A stretch of DNA of 64,000 bases from Aristolochia californica (GCA_029961685.1 JARWKL010000001.1:26982295-27046294); one strand, 5' to 3'. Shown: positions 38,746 through 52,934, numbered from the stretch's first letter. Notes: generated by a model not told the origin, from the letters alone. Program-made: numbers and translations.

Positions 38746-41700
38746 TTAGGGATTGTAAGCTCTTCTTAGTTTTTATATATCAGGTTTTGCAATCGTCGGG
38801 AAAAAGGGGAAGGCAGGGATTTTTAACTGAGTCTTGACTCCCAATCCATAAGTCATTTATTAGGGTAATATAGCCCGTTACGCATGATAAATTACTTTAC
38901 AATCATCCATGATCGTTGGGTCAGCTTTTTGTAGATGGGCAAAATAATGGGTGGTTTGACTTGGGTAAATATCCCACCGCACATTCAGTTGAGAATTTAA
39001 TGAGCGTTTGTTATTCTCTTCAAAAGCTTTGGATCCATAGATGATTTGCATCTTTAACATGTTTAAAACATGCATATCCATTTTTAAATCTTGTGAGGAG
39101 GAAATCTCTTTCCTATCAAATGCCAAGCTGTTGGGGTTGAACTAGTGGAATTTCCAAAACATGGAAAAAAAACTTTTGTGTTCATTTGTGGTGTGTGAAT
39201 AAATTTTCTTTACTTACATTTGTTGTTGTTTTAAATTTTTTCCGTACAAGAACACTAAAATTATCATTTTGTTGTGACCTATTTGCCTTTTAGGTTTACG
39301 GGATGAAGGGAGAGAGAAAAATCAAAGTTTTGATTTTTGAAAAAAGTGTACATCTAAAATGAATATGCACTGTGCACAAATGTAGAGCGAGATAATTCCA
39401 AAGAGTTTCTGTAATTTTTAGGGATTGTAAGCTCTTGTTGGTTTTTATATCTCAGGTTTTGCAATAGTTTAGAAAAAGGGGAAGGCAGGCATTTTTAACT
39501 GAGTCTTGTCTCCCAATCCATAAGTCATTTATTAGGGTAATATAGCCCGTTACGCATGATAAATCACTTTACAATCATCCATGATCGTTGGGTCAGCTTT
39601 TTGTAGATGGGCAAAATAATGGCTTGTTTGACTCGGGTAAATATCCCACCGCACGTTCAGTTGAGAATTTAATGAGCGTTTGTTATTCTCTTCAAAAGCT
39701 TTGGATCCATAGGTGATTAGCATCTTTAACATGTTTAAAACAAGCTTATCCTTTTTTAAAGCATTTGTGGAGGAAATATCTTTCTTATAAAATTCCAAGC
39801 TGTTGGGGTTGAGCTAGTGGAATTTCCCAAACTTGGACAACAAAACTTTTGTGTTCATTTGTGGTGTGTGAATAAATTTTCTTTACTTATATTTGTTATT
39901 GTTTTAGATTTTTTCCGCACTTGAACTCCAAAATTTTCATTTTGTTGTGATCTATTCGCCTTTTTGGTTTATGGGATGAAGGGAGAGCGAAAACTCAAAG
40001 TTTTGATTTATGCAAAAAGTGTACATCTAAAATGAAAATACACAGTGCACTAATGTAGAGCGAGATAATTCCAAAGAGTTTCTGTAATTTTTAGGGATTG
40101 TAAGCTCCTCTTAGTTTTTATATATCAGGTTTTGCAATCGTCGGGAAAAAGGGGGAGGCATGGATTTTTAACTGAGTCTTGACTCCCAATCCATAAGTCA
40201 TTTAATAGGGTAATATATCCCGTTACGCATGATAAATCACTTTACAATCATCCATTATGGTTGGGTCAGCTTTTTGTAGATGGGCAAAACAATGGCTTGT
40301 TTGATTCGGATAAATATCCCACCGCACGTTCACTTGAGAATTTAATAAGCGTTTTTTATTCCCTTCAAAAGCTATGGATCCATAGGTTATTTGCGTCTTT
40401 AACATGTTTAAAACATGCAAATCCATTTTTTAAGCATGTGTGGAGGAAATCTCTTTCTTATAAAATTCCAAGCTGTTAGGGTTGAACTGGTGGAATTTCC
40501 CAAACTTGGACAACAAAACTTTTGTGTTCATTTGTGGTGTGTGGATAAATTTTCTTTACTTACATTTGTGAATGTTTTAAATTTTTTTCTGTAAAAGAAC
40601 TCTAAAATTTTCATTTTGATTTGATCTATTTGCCCTTTTGGTTTACGGGATGAAGGGAGAGCGAAAACTCAAAGTTTTGATTTATGAAAAAAGTGTACAT
40701 CTAAAATAAAAATGCATAGTGTACAAATGTAGAGCGAGATAATTCCAAAGAGTTTCTGTTATTTTTAGGGATTGTAAGATCTTCTTAGTTTTTATATATC
40801 CGGTTTTGCAATCGTCGGGAAAAAGGGGGAGGCAGGGATTTTTAACTGAGTCTTGACTCCCGATCCATAAGTTCTTTCTTAGGGTAATATAGCCAGTTAC
40901 ACATGATAAATCACTTTACAATCATCCATGATCGTTGGGTCAGCTTTTGTAGATGGGCAAAATAATGGCTTGTTTGACTCGGGTAAATATCCCACCGCAC
41001 GTTCACTTGAGAATTTATTGAGCGTTTGTTATTCTCTTCAAAAGTTTGGATCCGTAGGTGATTTGCATCTTTAACATGTTTAAAACATGCATATCCATTT
41101 TTAAAGCATGTGTGGAGGAAATCTCTTTCCTATAAAATTCGAAGCTGTTGGGGTTGAACTAGTGGAATTTCCCAAACTTGGACAACAAAACTTTTGTGTT
41201 CATTTGTGGTGTGTGAATAAATTTTCTTTACCTACATTTGTTATTGTTTTAAATTTTTTTCCGTACATGAACTCTAAAATTTTCATTTTGTTCTGATCTA
41301 TTTGCCTTTTTGGTTTACGGGATGAAGGGAGAGCGAAAACTCAAAGTTTTGATTTATGAAAAAAGTGTACATCTAAACTTAAAATGCATAGTGCACAAAA
41401 GTAGAGCGAGATAATTCCAAAGGGTTTCTGTAATTTTAAGGGATTGTAAGCCCTTCTTAGTTTTTATATATCAGGTTTTGCAATCGTCAGGAAAAATGGG
41501 GTGGCAGGGATTTTTAACTGAGTCTTGACTCCCAATCCATATGTCATTTCTTAGGGTAATATAGCATGTTACGCATGATAAATCACTTTACAATCATCCT
41601 TGATCGTTGAGTTAGCTTTTTGTAGATGGGCAAAATAATGGGTTGTTTGACTTGCGTAAATATCCCACCGCACATTCAGTTGAGAATTTAATGAGCGGTT

Positions 41701-42549
41701 GTTATTCTCTTCAAAAGCTTTGGATCCATAGGTGATTTGCATCTTTAACATGTTTAAAACATGCATATCCATTTTTAAAGCTTGTGTGAAGGAAATCTCT
41801 TTCCTATAAAATGCCAAGCTGTTGGGGTTGAACTAGTGGAATTTCCCAAACTTTGACAACAAAACTTTTGTGTTCATTTGTGGTGTGTGAATAAATTTTA
41901 TTTACTTACATTTATTATTGTTAAAAAAAAATTTCGTACTTGAACTCCAAAACTTTCATTTTGTTGTGATCCAGTTACCTTTTTGGTTTACGGGATGAAG
42001 GGAGAGCGAAAACTCAAAGTTTTGATTTATGCAAAAAGAGTACATCTAAAAAGAAAATGCACAGTGCACAAATGTAGAGTAAGATAATTCCAAAGAGTTT
42101 TTGTAATTTTTAGGGATTGTAAGCTCTTCTTAGTTTTTATATATCAGGTTTTGCAATCGTCGGGAAAAAGGGGGAGGCGGGGATTTTTAACTGCGTCTTG
42201 ACTCCCAATCCATAAGTCATTTCTTAGGGTAATATAGCCCGTTATGCATGATAAATCATTTTACAATCATCCATGATCGTTGGGTCAGCTTTTTGTAGGT
42301 GGGCAAAATAATGGCTTGTTTGACTCGGGTAAATATCCCACTGCACGTTCAATTGAGTATTTCATGAGCGTTTGTTATTCTCTTCAAATGCTTTGGATCC
42401 ATAGGTGATTTGCATCTTTAACATGTTCAAAACATGCATATCCATTTTTAAAGCATGTGTGGAGGAAATCTCTTTCCTATAAAATTCCAAGCTGTTGGAG
42501 TTGAACTAGTGGAATTTCCCAAACTTGGATAACAAAACTTTTGTGTTCA

Positions 42550-42800
42550 TTTGAGGTATGTGAATAAATATTTTTTACTTACATTTCTTATTGTTTTAAA
42601 TTTTTTCCGTACTTGGACTCCAAAATTTTCATTTTGTTGTAATCCATTTGCCTTTTTGGTTGACGGGATGAAGGGAGAACGAAAACTCAAGGTTTTGTTT
42701 TAAGAAAAAAGAGTACATGTGGAATGGAAATGCATAATGCACAAACGTAGAGAGAGATAATTCCAAAGAGTTTCTGTAATTTTTAGGGATTCTAAGCTCT
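42550..42800 (+). repeat. Dimer-spaced beta segment, copy 1
   Basis: TTTGAGGTATGTGAATAAA, GTACTTGGACTCC, GTTGTAATCCATTTGCC, GGGAGAACGAAAACTC and CACAAACGTAGAGAG are shared with 43,895-44,145 at an offset of about 1,345 bp. This combination is not seen in other beta monomers of the window. Confidence 0.82.
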
Positions 42801-43894
42801 TCTTAGTTTTTATATATCAGGTTTTGCAATCGTCAGGAAAAAGGGGGAGCCAGAGATTTTTAACTGAGTCTTGACTCCCAATCCATAAGTCATTTATTAG
42901 GGTAATATAGCCAGTTACGCATGATAAATCACTTTACAATCATCCATGATCGTTGGGTCAGCTTTTTGTAGATGGGCAAAATAATGGCTTGTTTGACTCG
43001 GGTAAATATCCCACCGCACGTTCACTTGAGAATTTAATGAGCGTTTGTTATTCTCTTCAAAAGCTATGAATCCAAAGGTGATTTGCATCTTTAACATGTT
43101 TAAAACATGCAAATCCATTTTTAAGAATTTGTGGAGGAAATCTCTTTCTTATAAAATTCCAAGCTGTTAGGGTTGAACTAGTTTAATTTCCCAAACTTGG
43201 ACAACAAAACTTTTGTGTTCATTTGTGGTGTATGAATAAATTTTCTTTACTTACATTTGTTATTGTTTTAAATTTTTTTCCGTACATGAACTCTTAAATT
43301 TTCATTTTGTAGTGATCTATTTGCCCTTATGGTTTACGGGATGAAGGGAGAGCGAAAACTCAAAGTTTTAATTTATGAAAAAATTGTACATCTAAAATGA
43401 AAATGCACAGTGCACAAATGTAGAGCGATATAATTCCAGAGTGTTTCTGTAATTCTTAGGGATTTTAAGCTCTTCTTAGTTTTTATATATCAGGTTTTGT
43501 AATTGTCGGGAAAATGGGGGAGGCAGGGATTTTTAACTGAGTCTTGACTCCCAATCCATACGTCATTTCTTAGGGTAATATTGCCCGTTACGCATGATAA
43601 ATCACTTTACAATCATCCATGATCGTTGGGTCAGCTTTTTGTAGATGGGCAAAATAATGGCTTGTTTGACTCGGGTAAATATCCACCGCACGTTCAGTTG
43701 AGAATTTAATGAGCGTTTGTTATTCTCTTCAAAAGCTTTGAATCCATAGGTGATTTGCATCTTTAACATGTTTAAAACATGCATATCCATTTTTAAAGCA
43801 TGTGTGGGGGAAATCTCTTTCCTATAAAATGCCAAGCTGTTGGGGTTGAACTAGTGGAATTTCCCTAACATGGACAACAAAACTTTTGTGTTCA

Positions 43895-44145
43895 TTTGAG
43901 GTATGTGAATAAATTTTTTTTACTTACATTTGTTATCGTTTTAAATTTTTTCCGTACTTGGACTCCAAAATTTTCATTTTGTTGTAATCCATTTGCCTTT
44001 TTGGTTGACGGGATGAAGGGAGAACGAAAACTCAAAGTTTTGTTTTAAGAAAAAAGAGTACATGTAGAATGGAAATTCACAATGTACAAACGTAGAGAGA
44101 GATAATTCCAAAGATTTTACGTAAATTTTAGGGATTGTAAGCTCT
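43895..44145 (+). repeat. Dimer-spaced beta segment, copy 2
   Basis: This is the partner of the segment at 42,550. It carries a few extra private changes (GAAATTCACAATGTAC). Confidence 0.82.
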
Positions 44146-46020
44146 TCTTAGTTTTTATATATCAGGTTTTGCAATCGTTGGGAAAAAGGGGGAGGCAAGG
44201 ATTTTTAACTGAGTCTTGACTCCCAATTTATAAGTCTTTTATTAGGGTAATATAGCCCGTTACGCATCATATATCACTTTACAATCATCCAAGATCGTTG
44301 GGTCAGCTTTTTTTAGATGGGCAAAATAATGGCTTGTTTGACTCGGGTAAATTTCCCACCGCACGTTCACTTGAGAATTTAATGAGGGTTTGTTATTCTC
44401 TTCAAAAGCTATGGATCCATAGTTGATTTGCATCTTTAACATGTTTAAAACATGCAAATCCAATTTTTAAGCATGTGCGGAGGAAATCTCTTTCTTATAA
44501 AATTCCAAGCTGTTAGGGTTGAACTAGTTGAATTTCCCAAACTTGGACAACAAAACTTCTATGTTCATTTGTGGTGTGTGAATAAATTTTCTTTACTTAC
44601 ATTTGTTATTGTTTTAAATTTTTTTCCGTATAGGAAATCTAAAATTTTCATTTTGTTGTATTCTATTTGCCTTTTTGGTTTACGGGATGAAGGGACAGCG
44701 AAAACTCAATGTTTTGATTTATTAAAAAAGTGGACTTCTTAAATGAAAATGCACAGTGCACTAATGTAGAGCGAGATAATTCCAAAGAGTTTCTGTAATT
44801 TTTAGGGATTGTATGCTCTTCTTAGTTTTTATATATCAGGTTTAGCAATCGTCGGGAAGAAGGGGGTGGCAAGGATTTTTAACTGAGCCTTGACACCCAA
44901 TCCATAAGTCATTTCCTAGGGTAATATAGCCCGTTACGCATGATAAATCACTTTACAGTCATCCATGATCGTTGGGTCAGCTTTTTGTAGATGGGCAAAA
45001 TAATGTCTTGTTTGACTCGGGTAAATATTCCACCGCACGTTCAATTGAGAATTTAATGAGCGTTTGTTATTCTCTTCAAAATCATCGGATCCATAGGTGA
45101 TTTGCATATTTAACAAGATTAAAACATGCAAATCCATTTTTTTAGCATGTGTGGAGGAAATCTCTTTCTTATAAAATTCCAAGCTGTTAGGGTTGAACTA
45201 GTGGAATTTCCAAAACTTGGACAAAAAAACTTTTGCGTTCATTTGTGGTGCGTGAATCAATTTTATTTACTTACATTCGTTATTGTTTGAAATTTTTTTC
45301 CGTACATGAACTCTAAAATTTTCATTTTGTTGTGATCAATTTGCCCTTTTGGTTTACGGGACGAAGGGAGAGCGAAAACTCAAAGTTTTGATCTATGAAA
45401 AAAGTGTACATCTAAAATGAAAATGCACAGTGCACAAATGTAGAACGAGATAATTCCAAAGAGTTTCTATAATTTTTAGCGATTGTAAGATCTTCTTAAT
45501 TTTTATATATCAGGTTTTGCAATCGTCGGGAAAAAGGGGGAGGCAGGGATTTTTAACTGAGTCTTGACTCCCAATCAATAAGTCATTTATTAGGGTAATA
45601 GAGCCCGTTACGCATGATAAATCACTTTACAATCATCCATGATGTTTGGGTCAGCTTTTTGTAGATGGGCAAAATAATTGGTTGTTTGACTCGGGTAAAT
45701 ATCGCTGCACACGTTCACTTTTGAATTTAATGAGCGTTTGTTATTCTCTTCAAAAGCTATGGATCCATAGGTGATTTGCATCTTTAACATGTTTAAAACA
45801 TGCAAATCCATTTTTTAAGCATGTGTGGAGGAAATCTCTTTCTTAAAAAATTCCAAGTTGTTAGGGTTGAACTAGTGGAATTTCCCAAACTTGGACAACA
45901 AAACTTTTGTGTTCGTTTGTGGTGTGTGAATAAATTTTCTTTACTTACATTTGTTATTGTTTTAAATTTTTTCCGTACATGAACTCTAAAATTTTCATTT
46001 TGTTGTGATCTATTTGCCTT

Positions 46021-49000
46021 TTTGGTTTACGATATGAAGGGAGAGCGAAAACTCGAAGTTTTGATTTATGAAAAAAGTGTACATCTAAAATGAAAATGCA
46101 AAGTGCACAAATGTAGAACGAGATAATTCCAAAGAGTTTCTGTAATTTTTAGGGATTGTAAGCTCTTCTTAGTTTTTATATATCAAGTTTTGCAATCGTC
46201 GGGAAAAAGGGGGAGGCAGGGATTTTTAACTGAGTCTCTACTGCCAATGCATATGTGATTTATTATGGTAATATAGACCGTTAGGCATGATAAATCACTT
46301 TACAATCATCCATGATCGTTGGGTTAGCTTTTTGTATATGGGAAAAATAATGGCTTGTTTGACTCGGGTTAATATCCCACCGCACGTTCACTTGAGAATT
46401 TATTGAGCGTTTCTTATTCTCTTCAAAAGCTTTGGATCCATAGGTGATTTTCATCTTTGACATGTTTAAAAATTGCATATGCATTTTTAAAGCATGTGTG
46501 CTGGAAATCTCTTTCTTATAAAATTCCAAGCTGTTAGGGTTGAGCTACTAGAATTTCCCAAACTTGGATAACAAAACTTTTCTGTTCATTTGTGGTGTGT
46601 GAATAAATTTTCTTTACTTACATTTGTTATTGTTTTAAATTTTTTTCCGTACATGAACTCTAAAATTTTCATTTTGTGGAGGTCTATTTGCCTTTTTCGT
46701 TTACGGGATGAAGGGAGAGCGAAAACTCAAAGTTTTGATTTATGAAAGAACTGTACATCTAAAATTAAAATGCACAATGCAAAAATATAGAGCGAGATAA
46801 TTCCAAAGAGTTTCTATAATTTTTAGGGATTGTAAGCTGTTCTTAGTTTTTATATATCAGGTTTTGCAATCGTCGGGAAAAAGGGGGAGGCAGGGATATT
46901 TATCTGAGTTTTGACTACCAATCCATAAGTCATTTCTTAGGGTAATATAGCCCGTTACACATGGTAAATCACTTTACAATCATCCATGATCGTTGGGTCA
47001 GCTTTTTGTAGATGGGCAAAATAATGGCCTTTTTGACTCGGGTAAATATCCCACCCCACGTTCACTTGAGAATTTAATGAGAGTTTGTTGTTTTCTTCAA
47101 AAGCTTTGGATCCATAGGTGATTTGCATCTTTAACATGTTTAAAACATGCATATCCATTTTTAAAGCATGTGTGGTGGAAATCTCTTTCCTATAAAATTC
47201 CAAGCTGTTGGGGTTGAACTAGTGGAATTTCCAAAACTTGGACAACAAAACTATTGTGTTCATTTGTGGTGTGTGAATAAATTTTATTTACTTACATTTG
47301 TTATTGTTTTAAATTTTTTCCATACTTGAACTCCAAAATTGTCATTTTTTTGTGATCTATTTGCCTTTTTGGTTTACGTATTGAAGGGAGAGCGAAAACT
47401 CAAAGTTTTGTTTTAAGAAAAAAGTGTACATGTAGAAAGGAAATGCTCAATGCACAAATGTAGAGAGAGATAATTCCAAAGAGTTTCTGTAATTTTTAGG
47501 GATTGTAAGCTCTTCTTTGTCTTTATATATGAGGTTTTGCAATTATCGGGAAAAAGGGGAAGCAGGAATTTTTAACTAAGTCTTGACTCCCAATCAATAA
47601 GTCATTTATTAGGGCAATATAGCCCGTTACGCATGATAAATCACTTTACAATCATCCATGATCGTTGGGTCAGCTTTTTTTAGATGGGCAAAACAATGGC
47701 TTGTTTGACTCGGGTAAATATCCCATCGCACGACCACTTGAGATTTTAATGAGCGTTGTTTATTCTCTTCAAAAGCTTTGGATCCATAGGTGATTTGCAT
47801 CTTTAACATGTTTAAAACATGAAAATCCATTTTTTAAGCTTGTGTGGAGGAAATCTCTTTCTTATAAAATTCGAAGCTGTTAGGGTTGAACTAGTGGAAT
47901 TTCCCAAGCTTTGACAACAAAACTTTTGTGTTCATTTGTCGTGTGCGAATAAATTTTCTTTACTTATATTTTTTATTGTTTTAAATTTTCTTCAGTACAT
48001 GACCTCTAAAATTTTCATTTTGTTGTGGTCTATTTGCCTTTTTGGTTTACGATATGAAGGGAGAGCGAAAACTCAAAGTTTTTATTTATGAAAAAAGTGT
48101 ACATCTAAAATGAAAATGCAAAGTTCACAAATGTAGAATGAGATAATTCCAAAGAGTTTCTGTAATTTTTAGGGATTGTAAGCTCTTCTTAGTTTTTATA
48201 TATCAGGTTTTGCAATCGTCGGGAAAAAAGGGGAGGCAGGGATTTTTAACTGAGTCTCGACTCCCAATGCATATGTGATTTATTATGGTAATATAGACCG
48301 TTACGCATGATAAATCACTTTACAATCATCCATGATCGTTGGGTTAGCTTTTTTAGATGGGAAAGATAATGGCTTGTTTGACTCGGGTTAATATCCCACC
48401 GCACTTTCACTTGAGAATTTAATGAGCGTTTGTTATTATCTTCAAAAGCTTTGGATCCATAGGTGATTTGCATCTTTAACATGTTTAGAACTTGCATATG
48501 CATTTTTAAAGCATGTGTGGTGGAAATCTCTTTCTTATAAAATTCCATGCTGTTAGGGTTGAACTACTGGAATTTCCGAAACTTGGACAACAAAACTTTT
48601 CTGTTCATTTGTGGTGTGTGAATAAATTTTCTTTACTTACATTTGTTACTGTTTTAAATTTTTTTCCGTACATGAACTCTAAAATTTTCATTTTGTAGAG
48701 GTCTATTTTCCTTTTTCGTATACGGGATGAAGGGAGAGCGAAAACTCAAAGTTTTGATTTATGAAAGAAGTGTACATCTAAAATGAAAATGCACAGTGCA
48801 AAAATATAGAGCGAGGTAATTCCAAAGAGTTTCTGTAATTTTTAGGGATTGTAAGCTCTTCTTAGTTTTTATATATCAGGTTTTGCAATCGTCGGGAAAA
48901 AGGGGGAGGCAGGGATATTTATCTGAGTTTTGACTAGCAATCCATAAGTCATTTCTTAGGGTAATATAGCCCGTTACGCATGATAAATAACTTTACAATC

Positions 49001-51340
49001 ATCCATGATCGTTGGGTCAGCTTTTTGTAGATGGGCAAAATAATGGCTTGTTTGACTCGGGTAAATATCCCACCGCACGTTCACTTGAGAATTTAATGAG
49101 AGTTTGTTGTTCTCTTCAAAAGCTTTGGATCCATAGGTGATTTGCATCTTTAACATGTTTAAAACATGCATATCCATTTTTAAAGCATGTGTGGTGGAAA
49201 TCTCTTTCCTATAAAATTCCAAGCTGTTGGGGTTGAACTAGTGGAATTTCCAAAACTTGGACAACAACACTATTGTGTTCATTTGTGGTGTGTGAATAAA
49301 TTTTCTTTACTTACATTTGTTATTGTTTTAAATTTTTTCCGTACTTGAACTCCAAAATTTTCATTTTGTTGTGATCTATTAGCCTTTTTGGTTTACGTAT
49401 TGAAGGGAGAGCGAAAACTCAAAGTTTTGTTTTAAGAAAAAAAGTGTACATGTAGAATGGAAATGCTCAATGGACAAATGTAGAGAGAGATAATTCCAAA
49501 CAGTTTCTGTAATTTTTAGGGATGGTAAGCTCTTCTTTGTTTTTATATATGAGGTTTTGCAATTGTCGGGAAAAAGGGGAAGCAGGGATTTTTAACTGAG
49601 TCTTGACTCCCAATCAATAAGTCATTTATTAGGGTAATATAGCCCGTTACGCATGATAAATCACTTTACAATCATCCATGATCGTTGGGTCAGCTTTTTG
49701 TAGATGGGCAAAACAATGGCTTGTTTGACTCGGGTAAATATTCCATCGCACGTCCACTTGAGATTTTAATGAGCGTTGTTTATTCTCTTCAAAAGCTTTG
49801 GATCCATAGGTGATTTGCATCTTTAACATGTTTAAAACATGCAAATCCATTTTTTAAGCATGTGTGGAGGAAACCTCTTTCTTATAAAATTCCAAGCAGT
49901 TAGGGTTGAACTAGTGGAATTTCCCAAGCTTTGACAACAAAACTTTTGTGTTCATTTGTGGTGTGTGAATAAATTTTCTTTACTTATATTTGTTATTATT
50001 TTAAATTTTCTTCAGTACATGACCTCTAAAATTTTCATTTTGTTGTGGTCTATTTGCCTTTTTGGTTTACGATATGAAGGGAGAGCGAAAACTCAAAGTT
50101 TTTATTTATGAAAAAAGTGTACATCTAAAATGAAAATGCAAAGTGCACAAATGTAGAACGAGATAATTCCAAAGAGTTTCTGTAATTTTTAGGGATTCTA
50201 AGCTCTTCTTAGTTTTTATATATCAGGTTTTGCAATCATCGGGAAAAAGGGGGAGGCAGGGATTTTTAACTGAGTCTCGATTCCCAATGCATATGTGATT
50301 TATTATGGTAATATAGACCGTTACGCATGATAAATCACTTTAAAATCATCCATGATCGTTGGGTTAGCTTTTTGTAGATGGGAAAAATAATGGCTTGTTT
50401 GACTCGGGTTAATATCCCACCGCACGTTCACTTGAGAATTTAATGAGCGTTTGTTATTATCTTCAAAAGCTTTGGATCCATAGGTGATTTGTATCTTTAA
50501 CATGTTTAGAACTTGCATATGCATTTTTAAAGCATGTGTGGTTGAAATCTCTTTCTTATAAAATTCCAAGCTGTTAGGGTTGAACTACTGGAATTTCCGA
50601 AACTTGGACAACAAAACTTTTCTGTTCATTTGTGGTGTGTGAATAAATTTTCTTTACTTACATTTGTTATTGTTTTAAATTTTTTTCCGTACATGAACTC
50701 TAAAATTTTCATTTTGTAGAGGTCTATTTGCCTTTTTCGTATACGGGATGAAGGGAGAGCGAAAACTCAAAGTTTTGATTTATGAAAGAAGTGTACATCT
50801 AAAATGAAAATGCACAGTGCAAAAATATAGAGCGAGATAATTCCGAAGAGTTTCTGTAATTTTTAGGGATTGTAAGCTCTTCTTAGTTTTTATATATCGG
50901 GTTTTGCAATCGTCGGGAAAAAGTTGGAGGCAGGGATATTTATCTGAGTTTTGACTACCAAGCCATAAGTCATTTGTTAGGGTAATATAGCCCGTTACGC
51001 ATGATAAATCACTTTACAATCATCCATGATCGTTGGGTTTGCTTTTGGTAGATGGGCAAAATAATGGCTTGTTTGACTTGGGTAAATATCCCACCGAACG
51101 TTCACTTGAGAATTTAATGAGAGTTTGTTGTTCTCTTCAAAAGCTTTGGATCCATAGGTGATTTGCATCTTTAACATGTTTAAAACATGCATATCCATTT
51201 TTAAAGCATGTGTGGTGGAAATCTTTTTCCTATAAAATTCCAAGCTGTTGGGGTTGAACTTGTGGAATTTCCCAAACTTGCACAACAAAACTATTGTGTT
51301 CATTTGTGGTGTGTGAATAAATTTTCTTTACTTACATTGG
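46021..51340 (+). repeat. Three-monomer HOR, about 2,020-bp unit, about 2.6 copies
   Basis: Variants repeat every three monomers. TTTACGATATGAAGGG occurs at about 46,026, 48,047 and 50,067. GCATATGTGATTTATTATGG occurs near 46,249, 48,270 and 50,290. CATTTTGTRGAGGTCTATT-type sequence occurs near 46,670, 48,690 and 50,711. GGGATATTTATCTGAGTTTT occurs near 46,893, 48,913 and 50,933. AACACTATTGTG/AAACTATTGTG occurs near 47,250, 49,267 and 51,288. The copies starting near 48,050 and 50,070 are the closest pair. The left edge lies near 46,020. On the right the third copy breaks off near 51,340, where the sequence rejoins the alpha form with the GTAGAGGTC variant. Confidence 0.88.
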
Positions 51341-52491
51341 TTATTGTTTTAAATTTTTTTCCATACATGAACTCTAAAATTTTCATTTTGTAGAGGTCTA
51401 TTTGCCTTTTTGGTTTACGGGATGAAGGGAGAGCAAAAACTCAAAGTTTTGATTTATGAAAAAAGTGTACATCTAAAATGAAAATGCACAGTGCAAGAAT
51501 GTAGAGCGAGATAATTCCAAAGAGTTTCTGTAATTCTTAGGGATTGTATGCTCTTCTTTGTTTTTAAATATCAGGTTTTGCAATCGTCGGGGAAAAGGGG
51601 GAGGCAGGGATTTTTATCTGAGTCTTGACAACCAATCCATAAGTAATTTCTTAGGGTAATATAGCCCGTTACGAATGATAAATCACTTTACAATCATCCA
51701 CGATCGTTGGGTCAGCTTTTTGTAGATGGGAAAAATAATTGCTTGTTTGACTCGGGTAAATATCCCATCGCACGTTTAGTTGAGAATTTAATGAGCGTTT
51801 GTTATTCTCTTAAAATGCTTTGGATCCATAGGTGATTTGCATCTTTAACATGTTTAAAACATGCAAATCCATTTTTTAAGCATGTGTGAAGGAAATCTCT
51901 TTCTTATAAAATTCCAAGCTGTTAGGGTTGAACTACTGGAATTTCCCAAACTTGGACAACAAAACTTTCGTGTTCATTTGTGGTGTGTGAATAAATTTTC
52001 TTTACTTACATTTGTTATTGTTTTAAATTTTTTACCATACATGAACTCTAAAATTTTCATTTTGTTGTGGTCTATTTTCCTTTTTGGTTTACGGGATGAA
52101 GGGAGAGCAAAAACTCAAAGTTTTGAATTATGAAAAAAGTGTACATCTAAAATGAAAATGCACAGTGCAAGAATGTAGAGCGATATAATTCCAAGAGTTT
52201 CTGTAATTTTTAGGGATTGTAAGCTCTTCTTAGTTTTTATATATCAGGTTTTGCAATCGTCGGGAAAAAGGGGGAGGCAGGGATATTTATCTGAGTTTTC
52301 ACTACCAATCCTAAGTCATTTCTTAGGGTAATAAAGCCCGTTACGCATGATAAATCACTTTACAATCATCCATGATCGTTGGGTCAGCTTTTTGTAGATG
52401 GGCAAAATAATGGCTTGTTTGACTCGGGTAAATATCCCACCTCTAGTTCACTTGAAAATTTAATGAGCGTTTGTTATTCTCTTCAAAAGTT

Positions 52492-52501
52492 ATGGATCCA
52501 T
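52492..52501. other. Palindrome ATGGATCCAT with BamHI site, once per monomer
   Basis: A perfect 10-bp palindrome sits here when the preceding base is A or T in the right phase (TATGGATCCAT). Most other monomers read TTTGGATCCAT, often preceded by AAAGCTTT, which adds a HindIII site next to it. The three 622-bp monomers lack the site, and a few copies have lost it by substitution (for example 35,870, 43,740 and 61,999). A BamHI digest should therefore give a ladder near 673 bp. Confidence 0.85.
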
Positions 52502-52520
52502 AGGTGATTTGCATCTTTAA

Positions 52521-52535
52521 CATGTTTAAAACATG
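52521..52535. other. Dyad CATGTTT-A-AAACATG, once per monomer
   Basis: Two perfect 7-bp arms flank a single base. The dyad is present in most monomers about 20 bp after the GGATCC site and is absent where deletions remove that segment (1,912; 8,811; 20,441; 36,440). Block D/D' copies share one broken arm (CATGTTTAATACATG). No function is shown. Confidence 0.85.
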
Positions 52536-52830
52536 CAAATCCATTTTTTAAGCATGTGTGGAGGAAATCTCTTTCTTATAAAATTCCAAGCTGTTAGGGT
52601 TGAACTAGTGAAATTTCCTAAACTTGGACAACAAAACTTTTGTGTTCATTTGTGGTGTGTGAATAAATTTTCTTTACTTACATTTCTTATTGTTTTAAAT
52701 TTTTTTCCGTACATGAATGCTAAAATTTTCATTTTGTTGTGATCTATTTGCCTTTTTGGTTTACGGGATGAAGGGAGAGCGAAAACTCAAAGTTTTGATT
52801 TATGAAAAAAGTGTACATCTAAAATGAAAA

Positions 52831-52841
52831 TGCACAGTGCA
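52831..52841. other. Dyad TGCAC-A-GTGCA in alpha monomers
   Basis: Perfect 5-bp arms flank one base. Beta monomers have TGCACAATGCAC instead, which turns the inverted repeat into a direct repeat (TGCACAA twice). The first monomers of units A, B and C read TGCAGAGTGCAC, which breaks one pair. Confidence 0.85.
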
Positions 52842-52934
52842 CAAATTTAGAGCGAGATAATTCCAAAGAGTTTCTGTAATTTTTAGGGATTGTAAGCTCT
52901 TCTTGATTTTTATATATCAAGTTTTGCAATCGTC

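Larger units (their letters stand above)
30344..46020 (+). repeat. Mixed alpha and beta monomers with short-range duplications
   Basis: The anchors from 30,344 to 45,613 are regularly spaced except for 663 bp at 31,689, 668 bp at 33,699 and 476 bp at 36,388. Variants recur at dimer spacing in places (see 37,285 and 42,550). A recurrent subtype with ACTTGGGTAAATATCC and CCGCACATTCAGTTG is seen near 34,440, 37,610, 38,955 and 41,650. Nothing but satellite is present. Confidence 0.85.

Noticed and set aside
52905..52920. TTTTTATATATC as a TATA-box promoter
   Set aside because: An AT-rich repeat gives such strings by chance, and there is no downstream gene or initiator-like context. Transcription of the satellite cannot be judged from sequence alone.
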